From NCBI RefSeq assembly GCF_001949145.1, contig NW_019091365.1, forward strand, positions 935,449 to 999,448: a stretch of DNA of 64,000 nucleotides, written 5' to 3'. A program made the position numbers and the translations under genes. Shown here piece after piece: positions 45,999 through 60,800 of the stretch. The number at the start of each line of letters is the position of its first letter. Positions within the stretch are counted from its first letter, which is position 1. Origin of the DNA: Acanthaster planci (lineage: Eukaryota > Echinodermata > Asteroidea > Valvatida > Acanthasteridae). A model generated the notes under the pieces. It was not told the origin of the DNA, did not search any database, and saw only the letters and a list, made by a program, of their open reading frames with translations.

Positions 45999-48812
45999 TT
46001 GTCTTCCCTCACCATTCTGTCAGAAACATGTATTTGGACACTAACGGCTGTGCTCATTGCTGTACCAAGCTTTTTGCTATAAGTTGAGTTGCTTACATGT
46101 CAAGTACTTCACCGTGCAACAAATGCCATCCAAATTATGCTAAGCCGTTTGTTACATTATAAGAGATATCTGATGGGATTGACACTGAAATTGTTAATAC
46201 TTAGGCAGTAACGGTCAGTACCAAGATCAGGACTAAGTCTGTTTATTATCCAGGATACTATATTAGCCACTGCAAACGGAGCCCAAGGTTGTAATAAATT
46301 TCAATGCATGAACCCTTTCATTCTGCTCAAAACAGCTGGAATTTTTTTAGAATACAATTAGGTATGCAACTTATTAATCCTCCTTTGTACTTCTTTCATT
46401 TTTACCCCCGAATACTTGTATTTCGAAAATAAATATCCCATTACTTAATAATCGGCACAGCCCTAACACCTGTAGCTTGGGGCTCCTGCCGGCAGTAATC
46501 TGTCTACCAAGAGTAGCCACTGACGCTGGGTTGTAGTCGCTTTGCACATGCGCTTTGACCTAGCTAGTCGCAGCCAAGAGAGGCCTCTGGCCCGCATAGA
46601 AGGTATTTATTGCTCTACCCGTACCCAGACCGACAGATGGACTAAATAGCGCCCTCTTTTGACTCCCATAAACGTCTTCGCCCTCTTCGGACACACGTCA
46701 TTTCAGATTCGTTAGAGACGCTCGTGCTACTTGAGTCAGATAAAGGAAGGGAGACATCAAAATCACAAAATCACGTCATGTAAGTAAATGTTAAAGGTCA
46801 CTCTGTGGTTTTTTCACCAGCCAGCCCTTCATAATATGGATTGCCCTCAGTAGTAAGACAAAAATAATAATTAACATAGCTCAAAGGAAATCAATTAAAA
46901 CACCAAATAATATACTATCGAAGAGTGGGGTATCTACATAAAGGTACCTCGTGGTACTGATAACTGGGGAACTTTCCTTAAAGTTTGCTGCCCATGGGAA
47001 AATGTGGTCGGGGTTTGTAAACAAAGGGTCCATTTCCAATTGAAGTCGACGAAGTTCTCACTTAACTACATAACAGAGCTCCGTGAAAAGTGTTTCTGGT
47101 CAGAGTTAATCGAACGACTGTGGTTAAGTGGTGTCGACCTGGGTGGACTTCTTAAAGTGCTTTTATAGATAATCCATGCACGTTCTGTCACTACCGCACG
47201 AGACAAGGCGCAACTAAAAGCGATTTTCACAAAGCAGCTTACTCAAACATGGAACAAGTCAGTGGAATGAAAGTTGCAGTAAATCTTACACCGCGTAATC
47301 AGCCAATCTTGTGAAATTACAGCCAAAAAAAAACAAAGGTGTCATCTACCTTTAACCCAGAATATTATTCAAGTAAGTTTTGTACAATGAAACTACAAAG
47401 AGACGACGTAATGCGTCCAGTGGAAATTAGCTCATCCCAGTGCCCTGTAATGGCAATGGGGTGAGTAAACCGCTGTGGCAGTGGGCATAATTTTATCTGT
47501 GTGCATAACCCACAGGCCGATTCATAAGTTACGTTTGCATCATCAAAATATCTCGTGATGTGCAATCAGTTCCCGTGAGTTGCCGTTGGAGCATTAGAAG
47601 AATACAAATTAATTGTGGGTCGGCATCATTCTGGGACTCAAATGTAAATGTAAAATACCAAATGAATAGATCCGTTTGATACTAGAGATTGAGTTTTAAT
47701 TAAATAAAGAATGTTAACCAAACTGGTTGTGTCAAAGGATTGCTGGGAAAAAGAGATTTTAAAATGTCTATTTGAAAAAAATTGCCGTCGGCTGCCGCCA
47801 TGGTAATACTGTTCAGCCAAGTTGCCACGACCACGGGTATGATGTCACTTTGTCATGCACGTGATCGGCATTAATATGGATCTGAGTGGAATATACGAAG
47901 TGCCTGTGTTAATAACCGCGAGTAACTCAGAATGCATAAACTACCATTGGAACAGCCTACACCTCCTATATCAAGCGCAACCGTGCAGACACGTCCTTGA
48001 CGGATTGCCTTGCAGCTCCTTCACGATCTCCGATCTCTTCCTAGACCTCATCATTCTTCCCTCGCATCCTGTGTTATCATTCCCTCTTGATCATTCTTAG
48101 TATCCATTCATCTTTCATTCTTCACGCTCCACATCATTCTGAGTGCAAGGGGACGCATCCCTGCGCTGAAGGTGTGATGTTGCCCGGGCTGGCGAGAGAT
48201 TCCCCGGCGTATTCTCACCAGGCTGGATCGGCCTCGCATGGAAACGGTTCTTCGGTTTCTCTCACGTCCAGTAGACTTCACCTAGTCACACACTAATAAT
48301 CTGCATCAATGAGTACAAATAACAAAGATACCCCCCTGGCTAAAGAAGAGCACATACGCCAATCAGTATATTCGCACCTTTTCAATAAATCTATATCAAA
48401 GACACGTTTTTAAAAGGTTGAATTTAAATTACGTTTAGATATGCTTCTGGTGAACTGCCTTGATGATTAGAATCATCACGGCAGTGCAGATTTTTTTAAT
48501 GTGAAGTTTCTGGAATGAGAACAGCGTTTCGGTGTCAGGCGAGCATCTCAAGTTCTTCACACCTCCTGGATCTACGTAGGTGCGATTCCTGAGGCCCATT
48601 ATTGTACGATGAGGACTCCATTTTAGTTTTATTTCTAGCAATCTACGTTGACCAAAACCCTCACCGTCGATTCTTTTCAAACGCAAATACCATTGTACTA
48701 ACACGCCAGGCAAAATAGTAACTACACCAACAACCTTTGTGCGTATGCAGCCAGATTAAGCGCTATTCTCCGCATTCTTTGGGGTATTTCTCGCCTCATC
48801 CTCCCCGGCGAA
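45999..48812. other. Boundary between the EPDR cluster and the TARP-like gene
   Basis: No coding exon recognised. About 48,130-48,260 is richer in CG dinucleotides than its surroundings and could be 5' UTR or promoter of the downstream gene. A short open frame on the minus strand (48,435-48,713) has no family I know and no splice context. Confidence 0.4.
47232..47360 (+). repeat. Dispersed repeat pair, copy 1
   Basis: 'tcacaaagcagcttactcaaac' followed by 'aatcagccaatcttgtgaaa' and 'ctacctttaac' is matched at 57,908-58,035. About 125 bases in the same orientation. Confidence 0.7.
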
Positions 48813-51800
48813 ATGAAGAACGCCAGTCTGTTATTACTGACTATCTGGTCTGTGTTTGGGGCTTACTTGGGTCTGCTGCTGACCAGCGTAGGGACCTTCA
48901 CCAACCAGTGGGTGTTCACCTCGGAGGAGAGACATCTTGACTTCCACAACGGCACACTAAGAATCACCATGGACATGTACTCAGGCCTGTTGGAGTCGTG
49001 CAGGATAGGAGGTAAGAATGAACAAGGATTCTGTAGTCAGAGTTTGAGGATGCAAACAAGTGCATTGTGTCAAACTCAGTATTTCTCCGATCCTCTGTCT
49101 GCGTTATGGCACCGGCAAAACAGTATCCAGGAAACAATGGATACCGCCACAGTTTCGAGGGTTTGTGCACAGTTTATGGAAAATCACATTTTCAAAGTAT
49201 TCGGTATTATGAATAAAAAATATTTTCAGCCTCATATTCGTGTCTTTTCAAGATTTTTGCGATACCCCACTTCGGCTGGGATAGTGTATGAAGAAAAAGA
49301 TGGCGTCAGGGTGCAATGATTCTTTCCAAGGAGGCTTTGTTTGAGATGGGTACTAAATTTGCGTGTGAAGATGTCCTAACAATAATGACCCAAAACAGAT
49401 TTTCAGTGTAGCCCCCTGCTTTTTAAGTCGGGAACATCCCTTGTCAACAAAATAATGAGATCTCACATTCAAATCTAAGCGCTTTTGTGGTTATAGAAAT
49501 ATTTCCTGTGATTTCCAACAATGATGCACTTTGTGGTCGAGTAGTCCCTATTTTTTGTTAGAATAAATATTAATTTATACGGTTACTACAAATCAGAAGA
49601 CACTTTCAAATTCAAAATGTCATCCTTGCACGTATTTTTACGGTGGGAAGTTGTAAAAAAAAAAGAGTCTTTGGTCAAATGACAGAGCAAAGACAAGCTC
49701 CTTATCGATAAATACATGTAAATGTAAATAATCGTGAGCTTCAATGTGAGCTTGAATTCCACAAAGACAGTTGCCAACTTACCTCACGTCTGTCTGTTGA
49801 AAAGCGAGAGCTGAGGTTAAAGTGAGACCAATAGTCAAAGGATCCATGAAGAAAAAATATTTGGTCAGGAGTTATCAGCTAAAAGAACACTTCATTTCAA
49901 ATTAAAATTCATGTTTTTACAAGTACCATGAATGGGATAACTTTCAAGAAAATAAAATGAGAGAAATTGTGCACAGATTATAGGCCAGACTTGCGCACAT
50001 ATTGTTAAATGCATACTTTTTAGGAAGAGGTAGCTGGACAAGAGAGCATAGAAGACTGTTACGTCGTATTTGTATAATTCATTGTGTTCGTGTTGCCTTA
50101 AATTGTTATCCTTACATTCATTACATTGAGCAAGAACATATTCAGGGTCAAGTGCCCGAGCAAAAGCCTTCTGTGATTATATCCCCTCGTACATTATGAG
50201 AAAAAACTGAAATGAATTATATTATATGTACATGCATCGAAGAATTTGTATCTCATTTCGTCACGCGTTTATTATTATTGCAGCATTTTTTCATCATTCA
50301 TTCAGTAACTTGCAACATCGTGAGAAATCTCGTCTAAGCGGCACGTGAGGTCATTTATTATTTATCATCTATTAATACCGGCGTCGTGCTCCATACGCAT
50401 CATCTTTGCTATGGCGAGCCTATAGGCCAAATAGAATAATAATTCAAATTGTTAATGTCTGAGCGAAATCAGATGATTGTCAATCCTGCTGGAAAGGGGA
50501 ATAAAATTTAATCATTTGAAGGACATCATTTGAAACCGAGGACCAAGAAATCGATTACGAATGCTGTCCTGCAAATCTTTTAAGTTTGTAACGTTTTTAG
50601 GGTTTCTTGAGTAAATTGAACCAAAAACATCGTGCGCTAACAAGATCCGAAAAGGCATACAAGCAAATAATTTTAAAAATGATTTACCCTGTTTTGGGGC
50701 CTAAGTAGTGGTTCAATCAAAACAAAGTTAGATCAGGTGTATAACATTTCATACCTCTAATTTAGCAGTACATTGCATTGGATAATTAGTGAGGTAAAAT
50801 ATTAACGAGTTGCACACCATTCCACACGTCTGGGGATTGTATGACGTTTCCCTAGACATATCGCAGTCACTTCAGATATCTTCATGAAATCGTTGCACTT
50901 ATTGTGAATTACTTACAAAATTTGCTCAGAGAAATGCACACATACTCAGTTCAAGATTATATTTGATACAAATTTGGACTCACGCACTGTGCGTTTTCCC
51001 AACTAAATGTCTCACTTTTCAAGCTTGTGGGAAAATATATTGATAAATTGTTTTGAACTTTACGGAAAAGTCATGTGTTATTTAACATTGAAATTTTTCT
51101 TTTTTTCAAAGTCACATACAGATGGGACTTGAAAGATGCTTGGAGGCAAGTGGAAAGTAACGCAACACAGGAAATCCTGCCAAGACCAGGTAAGGACACT
51201 GGGGTCAGGCTTTGTGGAAAATAAAGGCCATGATCAAGTCAAATGGCTACTGCTGGAAATGACGTCATACAATTCCCACCCTAAAAGCCACAGGCAAGCA
51301 GCCGTATTTACAGCCGTAGACAGTTGCTTAGGACACAGCCTTTGTTCCGTGTAAAGTCTGGTTACCTGCCCAGGTGCTGAATATGGATGCTTTCGGGATG
51401 CCAAAGGGGAACTTGATGGATAAACATAAGAAACCAGTTAATTAAACTACTTTTTAGTTATTTATGTATATGATCATTCAACAGTGCGTTTAGCGCCAAT
51501 TACAGGATAATAATAAGTGAAGGAGGCAATGGAAAAATGTTCAGTTTTAGAAGTTGGGGGAACCCCGGTTAAATGTTTCAGGAAAAACCGGTGGACTCAG
51601 GTAGGGACTGAAAACCCAATCCACATGTGGACCGAGCCGGATTAGAACCCAGGCCCCCATAGGTGGAAGGCGAAGAAAGAAACACTACGCCAATCTGACT
51701 CCCCTTTTAAGATGATAAATGAAAGCTTAACCTGGGAACAACAATCTGTGAGTTAATTTGAGAGTTTATTACTCGTTTAATACTCGCGTATTACAGGTCT

Positions 51801-54800
51801 GTTTTTCTATGGGTGTGAATGTTGAATAGCATCTAAACAAAAATGGTGTGGTTGGTTGGTCTGGTGTCCATTTTTCCATCAGTCATGTAAAATCACACCG
51901 TTCGCAGTATATTTGAATATGCATTTTATCCCCGTCAGGGGAAGCGAGTGGAGGCGTAGTACATATAAACAGGAGGTTGGTCAGGCGTAAAGCCAGGGTT
52001 TCATTTCCCCTTGCCGACACATTTTCCTAGAAAGGTATGCGAATGGGATGAATATCGCAAAAAAAACATGAATCGGGTACAATATAAGGAAACAGAATGA
52101 GGCATCTTTTATACTCCCAAATTCGGTTCATCCTTGCAGGCTCTCCCGCTTGCGTGAAAATCCGAAGCGTCCTTCCTGCCCCTGGTTCACCGCCCAAGGA
52201 TATTACTTCGGCTGCATTAGGTAAGACACAACTTGACATGTTGAAATGATTATTTATACAACACAAAGATCCATACTTTGAATTATATGAACAATAGACA
52301 TGCTTCTATGTTACCTTTTAGCCTGGTTTCCATATCGACGTGAGAAACGCAGAGAGCAAGGCATTTAAGACGCAAACTGCAACGCAGACCTACGGAACCA
52401 TGTCAAACAGTTCTATCGCGGATAACGTAGACATAACACAAACCTACGGAATTCTGGATGGCATTTCAGGCTATTTATGTTGAAGGACAGCAACGGGTGG
52501 AAAGGCTTGCGGTAGCACCATGCGAGGGAATATATCTCCACCATGCGAAGGAATATATCTCTCTTATGAGTATGTGTGGTTCAGAAAAGAACTCGGAGTA
52601 TGTTTTCTGAACCACACATACTCATAAGAGAGATATATTCCTTCGCATGGTGCAACCGCAAGCCTTTCCACCTGACCCTGATATACTGTTTCTCGGGATA
52701 ACGACATGGTACTGGCAAGATGTTCACAACCTGCAGCTAATTTATCTCGAGACGACGACATTGTAAAAGTTGGATGGCGACATCCTGTAATAATTTATCA
52801 TGGGAAGACATCGTAACCATTGGATGACTACATCCTGAAATAATTCAGCATAGGGTGACGGCATCGTAAAAGGGTAGACATCAGAATTGCTGGATTACGG
52901 AGCTCTGGAAGTGCCCTCAGACTTGTTGAGATCCTGACATATTTGTTTTCTCGGGATATAGACATCATAAAGGCAAGATATCAACATCTTGAGTTAATTT
53001 TTTAATGACAATATGACAATATCATAAAAGTTGGATGATGACATCCCCAGATAATGACGATAATCATTAGCTCAGGATGTCATCATCCAGACACATCCAC
53101 CAAGTGTGATGTCTTCTTTACAACTTGTAACAAGCGGTGAGACATCATGACGTTTCATCAATCTAATTAATATTATATATGGCAATAGGAAGACAATGCT
53201 TTGAAAGACAAAGCACCTCAGGTCACCTGTGCGTTCTTAATGTGGTTTGAAAATGCACTCATTCACAAATAATGTCAATATACCACTTTTATGATGTCGT
53301 CATTTATAATAAATTATCCCAGGATATCGATATCTTACTTAAATGATGTCGTCATTCCAAGAAATTGTAGTGCAGGATCTCAACAAGTTGGATGGCACTT
53401 TCAGAGCTCCGTAAAAAAGGCATTTTGAGGCGAAAATTTTCCAAGTTTTGGACGCCATTTTGTTTTTGTTTTTGATGGAATGACGTCGCACAGCATCTTT
53501 TCCACGACTGTCTGCATCTTGACATCTTGCAGACCGTCTACGTTACAAACGACCATGCGGAAACCAGGCTTTAACAGTGGCGATTCACCATAGTGCGCCA
53601 CTGTGAGTTTGCAACGCGTTGGCCAATCACAGCCCCCTTCCGAACGCGCATTGGGTCGATACATTTCGCACATTGTGATTGGTCAACGCGTTGCAATCTC
53701 TTGGTGGCGCACTATTGTGAAACGCCCGTATTGTAACACAACACAGTGTCCCATTGAACGTGATGTTTTCATCCACTCGTGAAATGTTAGAAAAACTTTA
53801 CATGGCCATTAGTCATCATTTTAAATAGACTGGTGGTCTTATTTTTTTACACTTTCATACTTGATTTAGCACAAAAACTAGAATCATCGGTATACTTTGC
53901 CTTTATACCAGCAGTGTGGGACTTGCGCTGACGATATCGTTATTATTATCAATACATTTTGGTGACGCGTCATTTTGCCTGAAGCATTAGGTGAAATGGT
54001 CACAAATACATATAAAAACGTGCATGACAGTGTATTTCATGAGCGGTTGTTTTTGTAAACGTGATTTTTAGCTGATCATTGTTGTTACGTCACAGAAACA
54101 ATGATGTGCGTCATATTCTGGGGATATCGTTTCTATGCTTAGAGACAACTGTAACTTGTACAATATCTGCCGCCAGTTCTCGGAAAATGTAACAACGATG
54201 TGAGAGAGAGAAGTACTGTATACCTTTTAGCACAGACGCGGACAAATAATGTTGGAAGGTGTCTTCAGCGTCTGAGATAGAAAAAGAGGCAGATGTATGG
54301 ATTGCTGATGACGATCACTCTTTGATGGTAGCTTATAGCTGAGTAATACAATATTCATTGTACTTTTAATAGCAAGTATTGCAGTACAGTTGGCTTCAAA
54401 GACACAAAAATAGAGGTAAAAATTACTTTTTCAATTGCCCAGTTTTAAGAACCGTCCATGTGCTACGGAGCACGCTACCAACTTTGATGATTGAGAACGT
54501 GTTCGAGGCTGTCCCCCTACATGGAGACATTGGCATGGCTCGTTTCACCCAGGACAAGCTGAGGGTGTTTGAAGCGCTGGGGGCTTCCGTCAAATGACAA
54601 GGCAATATGACCTCCCCTAGATCACGGGAAGAAAAACGATTTCTTCTCAATCCTCGGAAAAGGGGAAAATGCCCTCATCGACCGTTCTGGATAGGCTCTA
54701 GTGATTTAAAAACCGAGTGACAGTTGTTTTGCTAGGGAAAGCCAATTGCCGAGATTTTCAGCAATTGGGTACCGCAGGAGCTCCATCATTTTCCCCAATA

Positions 54801-57800
54801 GCACTTTGCTGCTCTCCTGGTAGATACACGGGAAATGAGTTGATCTTAGATGGTTGCACCAGGTGCACATCCCACTTTTTTCAGACTAGTCTCACGATCC
54901 TATTGCTTCACTAACATACGGCGAAGGTAGGCTGGACCTGCCATGCTTTCATACGTAAATTTCGACGATTGGTGGAGGTTTGTGTAAGGTCAGCTCCTAA
55001 AACAAGCCATCGATGGTGATAATGAAATCTGGGTTTCCGAATTCATCAAGTACTTGAACATTAATTAACCTGTACTTTGAAGCCCACTATTACAGATGCC
55101 TACACTTTTCCGGCTATCATAGACTATCTACCGCTGCTTTCCGCATTCTCCATATCCTGCATATTCATGTTTAATTAGAATTAGTTCTTTTCGTTTCTTT
55201 AAAGCGAGATTGGTTGCACGATAGACTCCCATGTCTTGACCGAGACCTCTGGGTGTGCATTGAACTCTGCAATGTCTATTTTGTTACGGAGGGATAGTAG
55301 AGGGCAGACGAGGTGCTCCGTGATGTGGTCTGCTTCTCCACATTCATAGGTGGTTGGTTCAGTCCTGTAACCCCACCTGCTCAGAACAACCCTGGATCGT
55401 CCACCTCTTTTTCTCAGACAGTTCAGTGTTTTCCACAGGGCCCATGGTGCGTCTGAACCAGGAGGAAGATTTTCAGCAGCAAGAATTCACATGTCAACCG
55501 GAGGTTTATTCTGAAGATTTTTCCATTCAGAGCTGGAGTCCGTTTTTTTCCTAGAATTTTTAGGGGTCGGGCATGGCTGGGGAAGCGTTTTCTTACCTCT
55601 AGTCGTTGTATAGAGGTTGACGTCCATGGAGGAGGTGGCGTTCGTCTGTTGTGACTTTTGTTATATCGACTCGGCTGGTAACTTCCTGCCTGATATTGTC
55701 AGGGGCAATACCAACGAGGAGATGTAGGTTGTTTGTGGTGGTTGGTTTCAGGTATCCAGTGATCAGGGGTAGGTGTTGTTCAGTGCTTGGTCTAATGTCT
55801 TGGCATGAACTGACTTTTCCCTTAGAGGACAGGCATATTCTGCAGAGGCACAGCACAGGGCTGGGACAATTGTTCTCAGGGTGGATGCTGTGGCTCCCCA
55901 TGTTGAGTTGGTCAGTTTCCGTATGACGTTTTTTTCGGAATGGTATTGCTATTGTGTTTCTTGTAGGAGAGTGTACAGTCCAAAGTTACTTGGTGCACAA
56001 GCTTGGCTAACTTGTCATAGTTTGGGGCGTCCACGGGAGATGGGCGATCCTACATTCCAGATCTTCTTGGAAGGTACGCTAGTTCACTTTCCTAAAGTCG
56101 AATCTTCTTCGATTATAGCAGCATTTGACTGTTATGCCGTTGTTATGTGTTGTACCCTTGGCATTGACTCCATGACCAGCTTCTCTGCATAATCGAGTGA
56201 TTTTTGTGGGTGGCAAATGCAATATCAGGCTTGTAACCTGCTCTCTCCAGCGCCACCTGTTGAAGGACTTTGGTTGTCTGGCATCATGGATCAGATTGCG
56301 TTGGTTGTTTTCAGCCAGTGCTTCTGCTGCATTTTATCTTTGTTGTTGTGTTCGTAGCCCCACTGTGTGCTGTGGCTGTTCAAATCTCTAAGCACTATCA
56401 TCGATTTGCCGGATGATGGTATCTTAGGCGTCTCTAAGGACGTGGGAGGTAGTTTGTAAACTGAGGGGATGGTAACTCTTCGGAGCTCAACAGTTAGGAC
56501 TTTAATATTGTTTGTATCGCTCTTAGATGTTGATTCAGCGACGGTTCTATTGTTTTGCTAATATGACGCTTCCGTACATCTAATGGAGCCTTTAATTCTG
56601 TGTGTGTGGTCATGCCTTTCATATTGAGTAAAAGGATATTTTGGTCCACAACAGGTTTCCTAGTAGCGAAAGAGTATCACAGTGATATCCTTTGCAGAGT
56701 TTTGCAACAAGTTCTTCAGTTGCAGAGAGACTGTCCTTCAACATTCAGAGATATGGCAGTCAGTGCTGGCTTGTTGGCAAGTTTTAGCCTCTCTTCCTGC
56801 TCTGGGCTGAAGGGATGCTGCTTTTTGTAGAGTTTCCGAACATCACTTGTCTTTGGCTCGGCTTCGTAGAGTTGACGGGGATCGCGACGTGAACGCTTCT
56901 AACGTGACCCCCAGACTTAATGTACACCATTGGTAAAATCCCCCAAATCAGACTAATGTCTTACTTGAAACTATACATAACGGTCTCAATCAGTTTGTAA
57001 AATATTTCAGCCCAGAATCCTGTAGTTTTAAGAGAAAACAGAAATTTTGTTCTCTTTTTTCACGATGATCGGCCGACCATCGTATAAGAGTTCATTTCAC
57101 TTCACACATCGCATTCTTTAACAGGCGCTAATTTTCTTGTGCGGACTGTTTGCAATTGTGTGGAAGAGTCCGTTCATGAACGGGTAAACCTAAAAGCAGC
57201 TAACAAATATGCAGACAGAAATCTCCAAAAGCTTTGTAAACTGAAATTATAGGAACCTGAGTGTAAGGTGTAAAGTAGGAAATAAATTCGATCAATATGA
57301 AGTACAATTTTACTTAAGAAAATGATTTTCTTAACGCGAGAACTGTGCGAATTCAAAATCATCCATGGAGTATAATGGTATGATCCAAATATGCTGGCTG
57401 TTTCCGAGCAGAATGGTAAAAAGGATTTTCGCCAACAAAAAGTACGATTTCCAGAAGTTAACCCCCCCCCCCGTGGTTCTGGACATAATGTCTTCTTTGC
57501 TTATAATTATTAGAAAATCAACTAAGAGTAGAGTTTTTAGACTTTCATAGACGTGTAAACTGACATGAAAGTGCGGTCATTAGGCACGATCGCACGCGCA
57601 TGTGGATTGTCATATAGGCCTGCACTCGTTTATGTCACGGACGAGTCGACTGCCTTCTTGGATGAAGTTTAGTTTTACATGAATCCGCAATGCGAAATTT
57701 TCGAGGAAGTGCGTCACTCCAGGGTTAATTCACTAATTATTCCTAAGCATTGAAAACTGCTCCTGCCATGCCTGTTTCACTCCCCAACCCCGCTGTTCGA

Positions 57801-60800
57801 TGTTGTTTGCTCACTACGAACGCCCAGTAATCCATAGATTTTACACAAGATAAATTACAAAAATCTTCGATTTAAGAGTTTGAAAATGCCGCGCTGTTTT
57901 CCCGATTTTTCACAAAGCAGTTAACTCAAACAAACAAGATCGTTGAATGTAAGTTGCAGTGAATATCATACACCGAAATCAGCCAATCTTGTGAAAGAAC
58001 GACCAAAAAACAATATGATGTTTACTACCTTTAACATTAGTCGTAATGTTATGTCATTAATATTTATCCCTAACCCTCCCCCATCCTCCAAAAGTCCTCT
58101 GAGTGGTTGGGGAAAGATTGGGGGAGAGAGGAAGAATGGCAAAAGTGTATGGCTGATTGCAAGGATGCATTGTGTCAAGGTTGTGGGCTAGACCTTGTGT
58201 TGTTTATGCTCAGCCATGCATAAATTAATGACTACATTATACATAATATCATCCATACCATTCTTACTGTCTCAACACAACAACGGGAATTGCAAACGGA
58301 CTTTAAAGGATTTAGGCGTTAGGCAACCCTCAATATGAGTATATTCAAGAAGTATTGGAGAATTTGCAGGATTGATACTGAATGCAGTTGTTTGTTTTGA
58401 GAATCGGGAGGGTTTTAAATAATTGTGGAGGGATCTAGCTAAAAGGCCTCGGGGGTTAGGGTCTTAATTGTCCATGTTAATTTTATTGACAGGATAAACA
58501 TCCTTCATTAAACATGCAAGTATTGTGATGTTCACAAATTTGTGTGTTGTCTTTGTGTTTTTGTTTATTACATGTAATTTCACAAACGTGCTTTAAGTGC
58601 TTTCAATTTTAACAAGAAAATAAAAATCTGCAATATTCAAGTACTTATGACTTGAAGGCTTACTGTGTGTGTATGCTAATGTTAATGCGAATCTTAACTT
58701 ACAGTAATTTTCTTCAACGCTGTTGCTCTTGAGAATAGACTCAGCAAAAGTGCAAATTTATTCAAATAGTTTCGATTTGATTGGTATTACCGGCAGTTCC
58801 CACTTTTCCTTTGAAACCTGCATTAGGCAAGTTGTTTCTTCAATAACTACCCCCCCCCAAAAAATGCCATATGAAAAACCACATTTGTATAATATTAAAC
58901 ATTTGTTATGGAGACTGGCGTTTGCTGTCACAATAACAGATCAAAACAAGTGAACTTTGCTATATGTGAGGTTTTTATTTCAGTTTCACGTTGGCTTGTA
59001 TCCTCGTCTGTTCATAAATTATTCATTAATTCATAATAAAAAAACTGTCATGTTGTTCCCTTTCACCAGCCAAGATCAACTCAGTGTGGCCCTTCCCCGT
59101 CATCAGCTTCCTTCTTCTCATCGTCTCGTCGGTTCTCAGCACGTTAGGTCTCTGCATACCGACCAAGAGGGCCTTTACGTTCTTCGCTGGTGTGGTTTGC
59201 GTTGTGGCCGGTAGGTTCTAATGGGTTGTTTGCTAGTAGGGAGCTACTTTGCTTCTTGATGGTTCCTTTCATAGTAAATGGAATAGTCTAGAAGTACTCT
59301 TGACTACATGAGCGTCGATTGGCATGGTGTGGTCTATCCACATGTTGAGACAGGTGTCTGGTTATGTGTATAGTTATTGTGATTATTCTACGGACGCAAT
59401 TTTAAGCCTTGTGCATACTGACCTACATCCTTGACGCGGCGGCTCATGCTTCAAAGAATCGTATGTTTTTTCGGTAGTAATGTTTTAATATGTACGATTA
59501 ACTGCTCGTTGAAAACGAGTTGATCAAAACGATCTTAAATTTGAAATCACGCGTCGCTACGGTGTACAGCGAAACAAAGACTACTGCGATCCGTCAATAA
59601 TCGGTGATTTTCATCTCGTCACACCAATTTCCAACGTTCTGTGGACAAATAAAAGCAGAGAAGAGAGCAGTGAGTACTCTTCCTTTAGCTTTAAAGAATT
59701 GGTTAATCCGGAGGTAGTATTTTTAGAGTATTTTATTGTTACTCAAGTTGAAAAATATTTTTCTGCATTTTAAACCTCACGGGTAATTTAAATTGTTAAG
59801 ACTTGCTGGGAGAATAGACCAAGGGAAGAGAATATCACCCAATTTGTACACACGTAGTCCTATCCTAAGTTTGTCAGGCTCTCATTTTATTTAATAGTAG
59901 TAAACTACAATGGCGGATCAAGGCAAAGGGGCTAACAGAGGCCATGCCATGTATATATTTCGTTTTTTATTTCATTTCTCTTTCTTCCAAACGCTTACAA
60001 AAAGCCCCAAAGGGTAATTTCATCCCCCAGAAATGTCATAAAAGGTTAAGTGAAAAATTTCTAAGTGCAGCCCCCGTCTGAGAGAAAGTTGTCTCTGGAT
60101 CCACCCTTAGTAAACTGTTTCACATTTTATGTAGTTTCAACAAGAATCAATAAATTGATGCAGATCAACTGAGAACATGCTTCCTTATAATCCCATCTCG
60201 CCAAACTTCTTGAGAGCAAACGCCTTTTCTGGGTTGCAAATACTTTAAAATATTCATTATGGTTTACCATGTTGTTTACAGGCATATTACATTTTGGTGG
60301 CCACCTTTTTAGAACGCATATTATATTAATCAATAACGTACGTGTAGTTAAAAAACTATCAAAAGTGTTTTCAGGTGTTGATTTTAGTGGTAAAAGCTAT
60401 TCAAATTGTATGTAATAAGCAGTTTTTTTCACGAACGCGCGCACTCTTTCCTTGTTCAGGAACGAATTTTACTTTGTCCCCTCCGCAGGAGTCGGATGCG
60501 CGAAATACCGCCCTCTATCTATGTTGTGAGAACGGGTTTGACTTTCGTTCTGTCAGTACATGTATTTGCAAAAGGAGAAGAAAGCAGTTGGAAACAGTAA
60601 CCAATATGGAAATGGACCATGAAGTAAGCCAACATTTAAAAATGTGTACGCAACGAAAATAGGAAAAGAAACAACAGACTACGTCGTTCTTCCAATTTTC
60701 AAGTGCTGGGGTATCTATTTCAAAACCCACTAAACTGTAGCCAATGTTCGGTTCGGAATGTTAATTTCAAAATTTGACCGTAATTGCAGCCGATATAATG

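Noticed and set aside
48435-48713. 92-codon minus-strand open frame upstream of the TARP-like gene
   Set aside because: It reads rather protein-like but belongs to no family I recognise and has no acceptor or start context to support a gene.
48813-49319. 168-codon open frame at the TARP-like start
   Set aside because: Only the first 199 bases are coding. After the GTAAG donor at 49,012 the frame runs into intron without family similarity.
51639-51705. Possible tRNA gene on the minus strand
   Set aside because: A and B boxes are present, but the acceptor and anticodon arms do not pair and a SINE body follows, so I call it a tRNA-derived SINE.
54423-54650. Overlapping open frames on both strands at about 54.5 kb in TARP intron 2
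   Set aside because: They cannot be placed as a TARP exon in phase 1, and the exon 2 to exon 3 join is already complete without them; no family recognised.
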